Source: Flavobacterium poyangense (GTDB taxonomy: Bacteria > Bacteroidota > Bacteroidia > Flavobacteriales > Flavobacteriaceae). From it: a stretch of 64,000 bases of DNA. The position numbers and the translations under genes were made by a program. The stretch is from positions 59,665 to 123,664 of the forward strand of contig NZ_JAALLN010000014.1 of NCBI RefSeq assembly GCF_011751075.1. Reading direction: 5' to 3'. Shown in pieces: positions 1 through 9,633 of this stretch (positions are counted from its first letter, which is position 1; every line of letters begins with the position of its first letter). Below the pieces are notes generated by a model. The model was given only the letters and a program-made list of their open reading frames with translations, searched no databases and was not told the origin of the DNA.

Positions 1-986
1 CCAAATTTGACTAACTCTTTTCTTAATGTATCCATCTGCCTGGCTTTTTCCGCATCAAATACATATTCTACGGTCATTTGCTGCGCCGATTTTGAATTCG
101 TTCCTAATATGTAAAAATTTTCTTTTCCTTTTGTTTCTTCAGGACTATTACAAATCCTGGTAGCAACATCCGGGCTTGTAGAACTATAATTGCATACACG
201 GGCAGTATATCCATCAAAAATATTTTTTTGTAATTTTGCACTTAATGCAGCCAGAACTGCTAAATCTCCGGTATCATCTCCGGTATAACTTATCATTGAA
301 GGAATTCTCGAAACAATTCCACTTAGTTCAATTTTATTTTTTGCCAATTTTTCAAAAGTTATTTTCTTTGATACCAGCTCAAGTGTTACCGCCGAGGCAG
401 CATGGGGATCCAAATGCAAATTTTTATCTTTAGTTACCAACTCCTGAAAACCTTGACAAATTACTGTTTTAATATCCGCTAATTTCTCCATTTCATGAGG
501 GTCACCGGAATGTCTGAAATGACAGGTACAACCAAAATCTTTTATTTCCAAACCTACAGCAAGTCCCCCTTTATTTAATTCTTTACTATCACAATAGTAT
601 GCTCCGGCAGCACGTGCAACTATTCCTTTAATACTTTCCTTAACTTTAGCAGACAAAGGTTCTGATTGGGGCCTTAACTCATCTGGCTTTACAGCACTCC
701 TTATATAAGCACCATTTTCTGAAGCAAGAACTATTTTGGGAATTGCTCCATCGGGATCTGGATTGAAAGCATTTTTATAGAAGTCGTATAATTCTGAATC
801 TTTTCTTCCGGAGAGAATCATGATCCCAATTTCTGGATTTTGAAAGCTGTATTCCCTAATACGTTCCAGAACTTCCTTAGAAGGTCTGGTAACTGTAGGA
901 TCAGAATGTAATGAAACTAATGTGCCGTCATTATCCGTTACCGTCCATGATGTAACCGGTATTTCTTGAAAATTTTTATTAGGCAT
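1..986 (-). CDS. otsB: Trehalose-6-phosphate phosphatase-like HAD protein, 3' end outside window
   Basis: An open frame starts with ATG at 986 and runs leftward off the window, giving about 328 visible residues, already longer than the roughly 270 of E. coli OtsB. Near the N-terminus it has the HAD motif I DNDGTL (nucleophile and acid/base aspartates), then motif II ILSGR, and later motif IV TGDDTGD, in the expected order. This family removes phosphate from trehalose 6-phosphate in the cytoplasm. The upstream gene on the same strand is a GT20 synthase, which is why I favour a trehalose-type substrate over another sugar phosphatase. The 361-bp gap between the two argues against a tightly coupled operon. 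The C-terminus is not visible, so a fusion to another domain cannot be excluded. Confidence 0.75.
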   Translation of the reverse strand, partial: MPNKNFQEIPVTSWTVTDNDGTLVSLHSDPTVTRPSKEVLERIREYSFQNPEIGIMILSGRKDSELYDFYKNAFNPDPDGAIPKIVLASENGAYIRSAVKPDELRPQSEPLSAKVKESIKGIVARAAGAYYCDSKELNKGGLAVGLEIKDFGCTCHFRHSGDPHEMEKLADIKTVICQGFQELVTKDKNLHLDPHAASAVTLELVSKKITFEKLAKNKIELSGIVSRIPSMISYTGDDTGDLAVLAALSAKLQKNIFDGYTARVCNYSSTSPDVATRICNSPEETKGKENFYILGTNSKSAQQMTVEYVFDAEKARQMDTLRKELVKF

Positions 987-1347
987 AAATGCTATTATTT
1001 TTGATTCGTAACAATTTGTTTAATTAGTTCAAATTGCCTGTTAGTAGTTGTAAAATGTATAATGTATAATGTAATATGCTAGTCTAAAAGGGCAAATGCT
1101 TTTATTAGCGGATTTTATTGCCTTTAAGCCAAGCGTTAGAATTTAAGTGTATTATTGCAGTATTTCAGTGATCTGAGATAACTATATGTTCGCAAAATGT
1201 AAGATCGTAATCAATTAAACAAAACTTAATACAGTATACATTATTATTCAACTAGTAGCTTGAGTTAATTATTCACATGTATTATAAACAAAGAAACTTA
1301 ATAGGAAACCGTTTGGTGATGACTGCAATAAACAGGCATTAATACAA
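987..1347. other. Noncoding gap between phosphatase and GT20 genes
   Basis: About 360 bp of AT-rich sequence without a credible reading frame. It holds a short tandem TGTATAA run around 1055-1075. It presumably contains the promoter of the phosphatase gene, but I could not place a convincing minus-strand TAnnTTTG element. Confidence 0.5.
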
Positions 1348-3228
1348 TTACATCTTTGGTTTTATGCTGACGCTAGATCTTTTATATTCCGGGCTCTTCG
1401 ATAACCTTTTATTCGAAGTAGTTGATCTCTCTACACTAGAATGCGTTAATTTGTCTATCAAACTTGCCCTCTGTACCATTGTTAATGGTTTTAAGCATCT
1501 TATTCCATAGTTCTTTACATCTTGTATTTTAGGTGTTATTTGTATAAATTCTTCTTTGTTATGCGTTTTATCAACTCGCATACTTGTTATAGCATTAATT
1601 TGATTTTTAAGCGAATTCTTAATTTCTTCTACGGTAGGATTTACCAATGATAAACATTTTAAATCTGACTCTCTTTTTTCCCCTCCCAGATCCACCGATA
1701 TCCCGGCTTCCCGACTAACAATAGCTGCAGATGCGCTATTTGCTTCTGGAAGCATGTTATTCTTTAAGGCATGAGTCCTGGCATGAATGGCTTCTCCTAT
1801 TGACATAATATATCCATCCTTTTTAGAAGTAGCAATTAAAATATCGTTTGCAGCATTAAATAAGGGAAGCTTCTCAAAAGGAATCCCAGGAATATAGTTA
1901 ACGGCTCCCGGAAATTCAGTATTAATTTCTTCCACAATTCTTAAGCACTCTTTTTCATAAATACTAAAAGCATTAATAACTCTCGCACTACTACAAACTA
2001 AATTCAATTGTAATAATTCTTGTGGTCGTCCGTCAATGTCTTTACCTTTAATTTCCTGAAGCAATTTATGATAGGCTTGCAATTGTTCATGAATTCCTTT
2101 TGTGTAATCCCATCTTTGAACAGATGAAATATGAATTTTCTTAGGATCAAAATATTTTCCAGACTCAAGGGTCTGTATATCGTGAAGAGATCCTTCTCCA
2201 AGTGAAAACCTCTCGGCAACTTCTTCCAGTACCATTTTTTCCTGATTTTCTGCCTTAGAAACGATGTTTGTTCTAAAGTTATCAACACGTTTCGAAATAT
2301 CTGAAGGCGGCTTTTGTAATGCAGCAAGGGAGGTTGTTAAAATATCTTCTATTTTATTTTTAGGAATTCCTATTGGATTCACTGACAATTTTGATTCCCA
2401 ATCTCCGCTACATTTAATTTTATACGCTTTTATGGTTGCTTTAAAATTATCAACGTCTCTTTTAGTATGAAAAGAAATAGAATCTGCCCACAACACATCT
2501 TCTAATATCTGTTTGGCTATTTCCTGATCATCAAATTTAAACCTATCGTTTATGTTTGATATAGTTTTGTCATCATATACAAGGTAATTGGTTTCTTCAA
2601 ATGTAGTATGGTGAAAGTATGCCACTTTTATATTTTCATTCCATTTCTTTATATACATCGGTACGGAAGCTAAATGACTATCATGCACCCAGACAATTGT
2701 ATCTTCCAAAGTTGTTTTCTTTTCTGCAATATCCTTTTCTATCGCTTTAACAATTGCCTCAGCCATTGCTTTATTTACATGCATATAATCTTTTAGGGAA
2801 GAATCACTTTCTATTTTCGATTCAAAACCATGAACATGTGGCCAAATTATACCATTTACACCCAGCTTATAAAAACTTTGTTGAATTTCCGGATCTAAAT
2901 ATAAAAAGCTAAACTTTTTCTGAGCCAGTAAGTCATTATTCAGTTTAAGTGATTTGTGGTCAATTTCATCTTGTTGTGGTAATTTAAAACTATCTTCGGG
3001 AGTTTGTTCTTGTGTTTCTTTTACTGACTCTTTTCTTTTTACTTCCAACATAGGATATTGCGCTATTCCTTTCCAATCCCGAAGCTCAAAATTACTATTA
3101 TCCTTTTCAAAAGTAGCCTCTACTCCAACTCCTAAACCTCCAGGTCTCATATTAAGTTTTCTTTCTTCCTGATTCTGAACTATTTCAATTGGCAATGAGT
3201 TTGAACATACATATACATTTTTTTTCAT
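1348..3228 (-). CDS. otsA: Trehalose-6-phosphate synthase-like glycosyltransferase (GT20)
   Basis: A 626-residue protein with GT20 hallmarks. WVHDSHL corresponds to the OtsA WVHDYHL segment, AYFHHT follows it, QRWDYTKG contains the conserved Arg and Lys that bind the sugar-nucleotide phosphates, and DGYIMSIGEA contains the conserved Asp and Glu of the donor site. GT20 enzymes join glucose from UDP- or ADP-glucose to glucose 6-phosphate, making trehalose 6-phosphate for osmo- and stress protection. It is longer than E. coli OtsA (474 aa), with an extra N-terminal region of about 100 residues and a basic, serine-rich C-terminal tail. The phosphatase gene follows on the same strand and would complete a two-step pathway. 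Sequence divergence leaves open a related disaccharide-phosphate product. Confidence 0.8.
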   Translation of the reverse strand: MKKNVYVCSNSLPIEIVQNQEERKLNMRPGGLGVGVEATFEKDNSNFELRDWKGIAQYPMLEVKRKESVKETQEQTPEDSFKLPQQDEIDHKSLKLNNDLLAQKKFSFLYLDPEIQQSFYKLGVNGIIWPHVHGFESKIESDSSLKDYMHVNKAMAEAIVKAIEKDIAEKKTTLEDTIVWVHDSHLASVPMYIKKWNENIKVAYFHHTTFEETNYLVYDDKTISNINDRFKFDDQEIAKQILEDVLWADSISFHTKRDVDNFKATIKAYKIKCSGDWESKLSVNPIGIPKNKIEDILTTSLAALQKPPSDISKRVDNFRTNIVSKAENQEKMVLEEVAERFSLGEGSLHDIQTLESGKYFDPKKIHISSVQRWDYTKGIHEQLQAYHKLLQEIKGKDIDGRPQELLQLNLVCSSARVINAFSIYEKECLRIVEEINTEFPGAVNYIPGIPFEKLPLFNAANDILIATSKKDGYIMSIGEAIHARTHALKNNMLPEANSASAAIVSREAGISVDLGGEKRESDLKCLSLVNPTVEEIKNSLKNQINAITSMRVDKTHNKEEFIQITPKIQDVKNYGIRCLKPLTMVQRASLIDKLTHSSVERSTTSNKRLSKSPEYKRSSVSIKPKM

Positions 3229-3625
3229 ACATATAATAATTTATTGATTTAAAAAGTGCTTGCTAAAAATGAAATTATGGAGTCCCTATAAGTTATAGTA
3301 TAGTGATCTTCCATTTTGAAAGTATTGATTTTACAGACTTATTTATTTAAAACAAACAAGTCTGCTATCTCATTTTAGCCTATTTTTTAAACAGCATAAC
3401 ACAAAACACTGTTATTAAAAATATTCATTATTTAATCTGTGGTATTTAAACATATAACTAAAGAAAATTATATGCAGGGGAGGGTAAATTGATACTATAG
3501 CGAATCCGTAAAAATGATTCGATGTCTAACTTAATAAAGATATATCATTAAAACAAACTAAAAATGTTAAAAAGAACTAAAATACATACAAATAATCACA
3601 AATATGTAAGTATACACTTAATTAA
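3229..3625. other. Noncoding region upstream of the GT20 gene
   Basis: About 400 bp of AT-rich sequence with no supportable gene. It contains a perfect 7-bp inverted repeat, CAGACTT at 3334-3340 and AAGTCTG at 3358-3364 with a 17-nt loop, about 110 bp upstream of the GT20 start. This could be a regulatory site or chance. The GT20 promoter should lie here. Confidence 0.4.
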
Positions 3626-3745
3626 TTACTTTGTTTCAGCAAAAGAGATCAATTTATCGGTTACTCTTTTCGTAGTTTCATATAAAAGTTTTAGGCTTTC
3701 CGGTCTATACTCAGCTTGATCTTCATTGAGCAGGTTGTCTAATTC
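3626..3745 (-). pseudogene. Truncated C-terminal fragment of an unidentified gene
   Basis: On the minus strand a frame of 38 codons begins directly after a stop and ends at a TAA at 3626-3628. It has no start codon and reads like the helical C-terminus of a normal protein (ELDNLLNEDQ near its start, ending ISFAETK). I cannot assign a family. It abuts and slightly overlaps the 5'-truncated SufS-like fragment on the other strand, so both look like leftovers on either side of a rearrangement breakpoint near 3735. Confidence 0.4.
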
Positions 3746-4034
3746 TTATGGTGATAAATTAATTGGACAGGCTTTAAACAAAGAAGGTGTGGCTGTACAA
3801 ACAGGACATCATTGTGTGCAGCCAATTTTACGCAGAATGAGTGTTGAAACTACAGTTCGCCCTCCATTAGCATTTTATAATAAAACAGAAGGTGTCGATA
3901 TTTTTATTAAAACGCTATGGGAATTAAAAAAATATGATTCTAAACTAAAGAAACTTCACCATAAAATTTTACTTAAAATGAGAAAACCGACAGTTATACG
4001 CTGTCGGTTCTCTCCTTTTTATATGGTTAAATAA
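3726..4034 (+). pseudogene. C-terminal remnant of a SufS-like cysteine desulfurase
   Basis: The frame opens with TTG and encodes 102 residues. The central part (GVAVQTGHHCVQPILRR, then TVRPPLAFYN) matches the extreme C-terminus of SufS-type PLP cysteine desulfurases, including the catalytic-loop Cys and the conserved RPxxAFYN segment. The subtype with QPILRR and TVRP resembles desulfurases that travel with family 2A encapsulins. Everything upstream, including the PLP lysine, is absent. After WELKK the frame leaves homology and reads through a terminator hairpin, so the native stop also seems lost. No promoter or start signal is evident. I regard it as a decayed fragment, not a functional small protein. 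Confidence 0.7.
3985..4009. terminator. Bidirectional hairpin terminator
   Basis: AACCGACAG pairs perfectly with CTGTCGGTT around a 7-nt loop. T-rich sequence follows on both strands. It lies just beyond the 3' end of the minus-strand efflux operon, which it probably terminates, and lies inside the artificial 3' extension of the SufS remnant. Confidence 0.8.
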
Positions 4035-4046
4035 ATAGCCGATATC

Positions 4047-5177
4047 TTACTGCTCATCATTATTCATTGCGGCCATCAAAAGCGTATAAGAATTCTTAAA
4101 TACAATTTTTGATGAATTAGAAACAGCATCAGATAAAATCTGAACCTGACCTTCGTTTTTAACCCCTAATTTAACTTCAATCATTTGAAACTGATTGTTT
4201 CCAAGAGCTATAAAAACATAAAATTTACCCTGCCAGCGCACCACTGCATCTTCAGGTACAGTTAATGCGTTCTTGCTTTCTGTCTCAACTTCGGCATTAA
4301 TAAAAAGCCCCGGAAGAAGTTCTGCATTGTAATTATTAACTTTACAAATAATTTCTGCAGCGCGGTCTCCGTTTAAACTCTGGTTAATAAAGGCAATTTT
4401 AGCTGCATATTTCTTAGAAATAGAAGTATTTCCAAAAGCCGTAACCGATTGCCCAATAGCTAAAGAAGTGATGTCTTTTTCAAAGGCATTCAAAGTTAAA
4501 ACGATATCTTTTTTATCGATCAATTCAAAAAGCATATCAGTTGGGTTTACGTATTTTCCGATATTTACATTAACCTTAGAAACCAATCCGTTAATTGGCG
4601 AAATTACTTTTATTGTTTTGCTCATTGAGTCGACATTCAACTTTTTGGCATTAATTCCTAATAAACTTAATTTGTGTTCCAAAGAAGACATTATAATACG
4701 CTGTGTTCGCATCTCTGTTGTAATTTGCTCTAAAACCTTGTCACTGCTTGCTTTATTTACATTCAGTTCTTTTTGTCTTTTCTCTTCGTTTTGTGCAAGC
4801 TTAAACCTTTCTTTCGCCATAAGATATTCCTGCTGTAATTCTACGAATTGCATATCTTCAATTACCGCCAAAATTTGCCCTTTTTGCACATTCATACCAG
4901 CGATTAAATTAGTACTTTTAATATACCCCCCAAGCGGAATACTGATACTTACCACACTTTTAGGCGGAACTGTTACAGTCCCTTGAAGTTGTAAAATCGC
5001 TTTTACATTTTTTACTGTCGGATTAGCCGTTTCAATTCCGGCATTTTTTACCTGCTCGGCGCTTAACTTCACGATATTAACACTTTTAATATCCGAGTTT
5101 TTAATTTCTTCCTTTTTTTTATCTTCACAGGAAAACAGAACAAAAGCGCTTAAAAACGCTGTGATATATTTTTTCAT
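4047..5177 (-). CDS. RND efflux periplasmic adaptor lipoprotein (CzcB/CusB type)
   Basis: A 376-residue membrane-fusion protein. The N-terminus is a lipoprotein signal with lipobox LFSC followed by a charged stretch, so it should be anchored by lipid. The order is as expected for HlyD/CusB adaptors: a first half-lipoyl segment (VSISIPLGGYIKS, AGMNVQKGQIL), a coiled-coil hairpin (roughly residues 110-175), a second lipoyl half (ISPINGLVSKVNVNIGKYV), then beta-barrel and membrane-proximal domains. It links the inner-membrane RND pump to the outer-membrane channel. Its start is 2 nt beyond the stop of the CzcA-OMF gene, so the two are translated from one transcript. No metal-binding His/Met cluster is obvious, so metal choice is not readable from it. 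Confidence 0.88.
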   Translation of the reverse strand: MKKYITAFLSAFVLFSCEDKKKEEIKNSDIKSVNIVKLSAEQVKNAGIETANPTVKNVKAILQLQGTVTVPPKSVVSISIPLGGYIKSTNLIAGMNVQKGQILAVIEDMQFVELQQEYLMAKERFKLAQNEEKRQKELNVNKASSDKVLEQITTEMRTQRIIMSSLEHKLSLLGINAKKLNVDSMSKTIKVISPINGLVSKVNVNIGKYVNPTDMLFELIDKKDIVLTLNAFEKDITSLAIGQSVTAFGNTSISKKYAAKIAFINQSLNGDRAAEIICKVNNYNAELLPGLFINAEVETESKNALTVPEDAVVRWQGKFYVFIALGNNQFQMIEVKLGVKNEGQVQILSDAVSNSSKIVFKNSYTLLMAAMNNDEQ

Positions 5178-5179
5178 TT

Positions 5180-8100
5180 TTAAATATTATTTAGGTTTTG
5201 AAGTATTGCCACAGCTTTGTTATAAGCATTAAGCGCATCCAGATATTCGCTTTTGATTGTTACCGCCTGATTAACCACCAAAACCCACTGCAAATAGTCG
5301 ATATCTCCATTTTGTAACTGACTGGCAGCGGCATCAATAATAGTCTGGGCATTTTTTAATCCCTCTTTTTCATAGTATTCCAGGCTTTCCTGATGCTTTT
5401 TTACTTCATAAAAAGCATTTTCGATATTGGTTTTGACCTCAATTTTTACAGCTTCGGCTGCTGCTTCGGAACTTTCGTAAACTGCTTTTGCAGCTTTTTT
5501 ACGCTCAGACTGACTTGCAAAAAACACAGGAATCGTAAGTCCTGCATTTACATAACTAAATCTTTGTCTGCTATCATAATACACATCCTGTTCGGCTGCA
5601 TTTGTTTGATTTCCTATAAAACTCAAGTTATTATAACCCAATGTAATTTCCGGAAGCAATCTGGCACTTTCTGTCTTCCAGCGCCATTTTGCCGATTCAG
5701 ATTCGTACTGAGAACGCTTCACCGCTGGAAGATTTTCTGTTTTAATATTCTCAAAAGAAGCACTCAAAACCGCTTTTAAATGCTCCGGTTTCGGGCTGTA
5801 AATCGTTTTATCCTGGAGAACCGCATTAAACAGATTAAGCACAATTTCGATGTCTTTATTTACCATCCTCAACTGGTTGTTGTAAAACTGTCTTGCCGAC
5901 TGCGAGGCACTTTTCTCCAAAACATTTGCTTCGCCCGCTTTAAATCGCAACTCCGATTTTTTCTCCATAATTCTGTAAATAGAATCAGCATAAACCAATA
6001 ACTCTTTTTTACTGTCTAACCAGAGATAATCGTAATAAATAGTTCTGACTTTGGTTTTAATTTCCTGAGAGGTCAATTGCGTTTCTGCTTTAGCTTTATC
6101 AAAATCGGCTCTAAAAGCTTTTTTCTGATTGCTGTAAACGGTGGGAAAAGCAAAAGTCTGGCTGATCCCAAAGCGGGTATCTTTCTGCGCACTGTTAAAT
6201 TGTCCAAAATCGGCATCAATTTGTGTTTTTGGTACATCGTAAGCCGATTTTTGAAGGTAGCTTTTAGATTGCTCATTCCATTTTGCCGATTTAATTGTCC
6301 TGTTGTTTTGAATGGCTATTGAGATGGATTCTTCTAATGAAACGGATACTTGCTGTGCATTAGTCATGCTTCCGATGAAAAGAAAAGCCAATAAAATAGT
6401 GAGGTTGTTCATTTGTTTTTTTCTCTTTTTAGAAAATGCTTTCGCATGATACGTCATTAAATAAATAGCAGGAAGTACAAAAAGCGTTAACAAAGTTGCG
6501 GTAATTAAGCCGCCGATTACAACGGTTGCCAACGGACGTTGTACCTCTGCTCCTGCTCCATTGCTTAATGCCATTGGCAGAAAACCTAAAGAGGCTACTG
6601 CAGCCGTCATTAAAACGGGACGGAGTCTGTTTTTTGTTCCGATGATAATGATTTGAAACGGATCTGTAATTTCTCCGTGTTTTTGAATTCGGTTAAATTC
6701 GGATATCAAAACAATACCATTTAAGACCGCAACTCCAAAGAGCGCAATAAATCCGACTCCGGCCGAAATACTAAAAGGCATATCACGGAGTACCAAAGCA
6801 AATACGCCGCCAATAGCCGATAACGGAATTGCCGTAAAAATGATAATACCTTCTTTAAAAGAACGGAAAGCAAAATACAACAAAGCAAAAATCATTAATA
6901 AAGCGGCTGGAACTGCCAGACCAAGTCTCGATTTTGCTTGCTGCAGATTTTCAAATGCACCTCCATAAGTGATATAATAACCGGGATCGAATTTAATCTG
7001 TTTGTGTACTTTCTGCTGTAATTCTTCTACAATAGACTGCACATCCCGCCCACGGACATTAAAACCTACAATGATTCTTCTTTTGGCATTTTCACGCTGA
7101 ATCTGATTCGGTCCTTCTACTTCTTCAACATTTGCTACCTGATATAACGGAATCTGCATGCCTGAAGGAGTTGCAATAAGAAGATTACGAACATCTTCAA
7201 TTCCTTTTCTTCCACTGTCTTCTACACGAACAACCATATCGAAACGTTTTTCTCCTTCATAAATATTTCCGGCTACGGCTCCTGCAAAAGCGGCATTAAC
7301 AGTAGCATTAACATCGGCAACACGAAGGCTGTATTTTGCCATTTCTGCCCAATTATAATCGATTACTATTTGTGGCATTCCGGTAACTTTTTCTACATAA
7401 AGATCGGCTGCACCTTCGACCGTTTTGCTAATAGCTCCAAGCTTTTCAGCATATTCAGAAAGTTTTTTCAGGTCTTCTCCGTAAATTTTACAAACCAAAT
7501 CTTGTTTGGCTCCCGTCATTAATTCGTTAAAACGCATCTGTACAGGAAATTGAAATCCTGTGGTAACACCGGGCGCAATTCTCTTAACGGTTTTGGTCAT
7601 TTTATCGGCTAATTCGGGAAATGAAGAGGCACTTGTCCATTCGGATTTGTCTTTTAGAACAATAATCATATCACCGCCTTCAATCGGCATCGGATCGGTT
7701 GGGATCTCTGCACTTCCGATTCTTGAAACGACCTGCTGTACTTCGGGATATTCTTTTTTAAGCTGTGCCGATATTTTCTGAATGGTTTCTGTTGTAGTGG
7801 ATAAATTGGTTCCAAGTAATAAACGGGTTTCTACGGCAAAATCTCCTTCTTCTAACTGTGGAATAAATTCTCCTCCCATTCTTCCAAACAATACCAACGC
7901 AATTCCGAAAAGTACAAAGGCAGCAATTACAATTGCTTTTCTAATGCCTAAAGCTTTTGTCAACCAGCCTTCGTACGCATTTTCGAGCCTTGCCATAATA
8001 CGATCAGAAAGATTCTTTTTGTGGTTAATTTTTTTATTTAAGAATAAAGCACTAACCATTGGCACATACGTAAGCGAAAGTATAAATGCACCCAAAATAG

Positions 8101-9553
8101 CAAACGCGACAGTCTGTGCCATTGGTTTAAACATTTTACCTTCAATTCCCTCAAGTGAAAGTATTGGCAGGTAGACTATTAAAATAATGATTTGACCGAA
8201 AACCGCAGCGTTCATCATTCTCGCAGCAGATCCGGTCACTTCTTTATCCATTTCTTCCTGCGAAATAGCACCAACATTTCGATATTTTTTTGAACTGTGA
8301 AGATGATGTAGAATTGCTTCCACAATAATAACGGCGCCATCGACAATTAAGCCGAAATCAAGAGCGCCCAAACTCATTAAATTACCGCTTACGCCAAAAG
8401 CATTCATCATAATAATGGCAAAAAGCATCGCCAGCGGGATCACCGAAGCCACAATGAATCCGGCTCTTAAATTTCCGAGAAATAAAACCAGAATCAAAAC
8501 TACAATTAAAGCACCTTCAATAAGATTCTTCTGCACAGTTCCAATAGCATTGTCTACCATTTTGGTACGATCAAGAAAAGGTTCAATTTTTAAACCTTCG
8601 GGTAGTATTTTTTCAATCTGGGCAATTTTATCTTTTACATTAACAATAACATTATTGGCATTTTCCCCCTTTAACATCATTACAATTCCACCAACAGATT
8701 CTCCAAACTCGTCTGTGGTTAAAGCTCCGTAACGTATCGCCGAAGAAATTTTTACATCGGCAATATCTTTTATTAAAATCGGAAGTCCGCCCTGTGTACT
8801 TTTAACGACAATATTTTGAATGTCTTTTATGCTTTTTGCCAGACCCGTACTACGGATGTAAGACACCGTCGGTCCTTTTTCTATATAAGCGCCACCAGTA
8901 TTCTCGTTGCTTGTATTTAATGCCGTAAAAACATCGCTTATAGTAAGATTCTGCGCTTTTAGTCTCGCGGGATTTATCGCAATCTCATACTGTTTTAATT
9001 TCCCTCCAAAAGTCGAAACATCAGCAATTCCCTGAGTTCCCAAAAGCTGTCTGCGGATAGTCCAGTCCTGAATGGTTCTTAAATCTTCCAACGAATATTT
9101 TTCTTCATAACCCGGCATTGGTTTTAATACATATTGGTATATTTCTCCCAAACCTGTTGTTACAGGCGCCATTTCCGGTCTGTTGGCATTTCGGTCTATC
9201 TCGACCTGCTGTAGTCTTTCGGTAATCTGCTGTCTTGCCCAATATACATCGGTATCGTCATCAAACACAACACTTACCAGCGAAAGTCCAAAACGAGAAA
9301 TACTTCTGCTTTCTTTAAGATTGGGAATATTACTAATTACCTGTTCTATTGGAAAAGTAATCAACCGTTCTACATCTTCTGCGCCAAGTGAAGGCGCCGT
9401 AGTGATTATTTGCACCTGATTATTAGTGATGTCCGGTACAGCATCTATTGGCAATTGGGTAACTTCATACACACCGTAGATAATCCACAGCAGTGTAAAG
9501 ACGCCAATTACCAGTTTGTTCTTAACTGAGAACTGAATTACTTTATTAAGCAT
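5180..9553 (-). CDS. czcA: CzcA-type heavy-metal RND pump fused to a TolC-like outer-membrane efflux protein
   Basis: A 1457-residue protein. Residues 1 to about 1040 form a complete HME-RND transporter. The TM4 segment reads DFGLIVDGAVIIVE, with the acidic residues characteristic of the Zn/Co/Cd (CzcA) class, and the porter domains and second TM bundle are intact. Residues about 1048 onward are a TolC/CusC-like outer-membrane factor (SLEESISIAIQNN, long alpha-hairpins, LNAYNKAVA near the end). Between them lies a sequence that looks like a Sec signal peptide (MNNLTILLAFLFIG, cleavage-like AQQ). CzcA-OMF fusions are known in Bacteroidota. An ATG at 6412 could alternatively start a free OMF. 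It exports divalent metal ions driven by protons. Confidence 0.9.
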   Translation of the reverse strand: MLNKVIQFSVKNKLVIGVFTLLWIIYGVYEVTQLPIDAVPDITNNQVQIITTAPSLGAEDVERLITFPIEQVISNIPNLKESRSISRFGLSLVSVVFDDDTDVYWARQQITERLQQVEIDRNANRPEMAPVTTGLGEIYQYVLKPMPGYEEKYSLEDLRTIQDWTIRRQLLGTQGIADVSTFGGKLKQYEIAINPARLKAQNLTISDVFTALNTSNENTGGAYIEKGPTVSYIRSTGLAKSIKDIQNIVVKSTQGGLPILIKDIADVKISSAIRYGALTTDEFGESVGGIVMMLKGENANNVIVNVKDKIAQIEKILPEGLKIEPFLDRTKMVDNAIGTVQKNLIEGALIVVLILVLFLGNLRAGFIVASVIPLAMLFAIIMMNAFGVSGNLMSLGALDFGLIVDGAVIIVEAILHHLHSSKKYRNVGAISQEEMDKEVTGSAARMMNAAVFGQIIILIVYLPILSLEGIEGKMFKPMAQTVAFAILGAFILSLTYVPMVSALFLNKKINHKKNLSDRIMARLENAYEGWLTKALGIRKAIVIAAFVLFGIALVLFGRMGGEFIPQLEEGDFAVETRLLLGTNLSTTTETIQKISAQLKKEYPEVQQVVSRIGSAEIPTDPMPIEGGDMIIVLKDKSEWTSASSFPELADKMTKTVKRIAPGVTTGFQFPVQMRFNELMTGAKQDLVCKIYGEDLKKLSEYAEKLGAISKTVEGAADLYVEKVTGMPQIVIDYNWAEMAKYSLRVADVNATVNAAFAGAVAGNIYEGEKRFDMVVRVEDSGRKGIEDVRNLLIATPSGMQIPLYQVANVEEVEGPNQIQRENAKRRIIVGFNVRGRDVQSIVEELQQKVHKQIKFDPGYYITYGGAFENLQQAKSRLGLAVPAALLMIFALLYFAFRSFKEGIIIFTAIPLSAIGGVFALVLRDMPFSISAGVGFIALFGVAVLNGIVLISEFNRIQKHGEITDPFQIIIIGTKNRLRPVLMTAAVASLGFLPMALSNGAGAEVQRPLATVVIGGLITATLLTLFVLPAIYLMTYHAKAFSKKRKKQMNNLTILLAFLFIGSMTNAQQVSVSLEESISIAIQNNRTIKSAKWNEQSKSYLQKSAYDVPKTQIDADFGQFNSAQKDTRFGISQTFAFPTVYSNQKKAFRADFDKAKAETQLTSQEIKTKVRTIYYDYLWLDSKKELLVYADSIYRIMEKKSELRFKAGEANVLEKSASQSARQFYNNQLRMVNKDIEIVLNLFNAVLQDKTIYSPKPEHLKAVLSASFENIKTENLPAVKRSQYESESAKWRWKTESARLLPEITLGYNNLSFIGNQTNAAEQDVYYDSRQRFSYVNAGLTIPVFFASQSERKKAAKAVYESSEAAAEAVKIEVKTNIENAFYEVKKHQESLEYYEKEGLKNAQTIIDAAASQLQNGDIDYLQWVLVVNQAVTIKSEYLDALNAYNKAVAILQNLNNI

Positions 9554-9633
9554 AATTTTGAATTAAAAATATAATAAATCAGTGACCGGAACACTTCAAA
9601 TGTTCCAGCCACAGCAAAAATTTTAAAATCAAA

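Noticed and set aside
236..433. Plus-strand frame of 65 codons
   Set aside because: It lies antisense to the phosphatase, whose HAD motifs are clear; no homology or start signal supports it.
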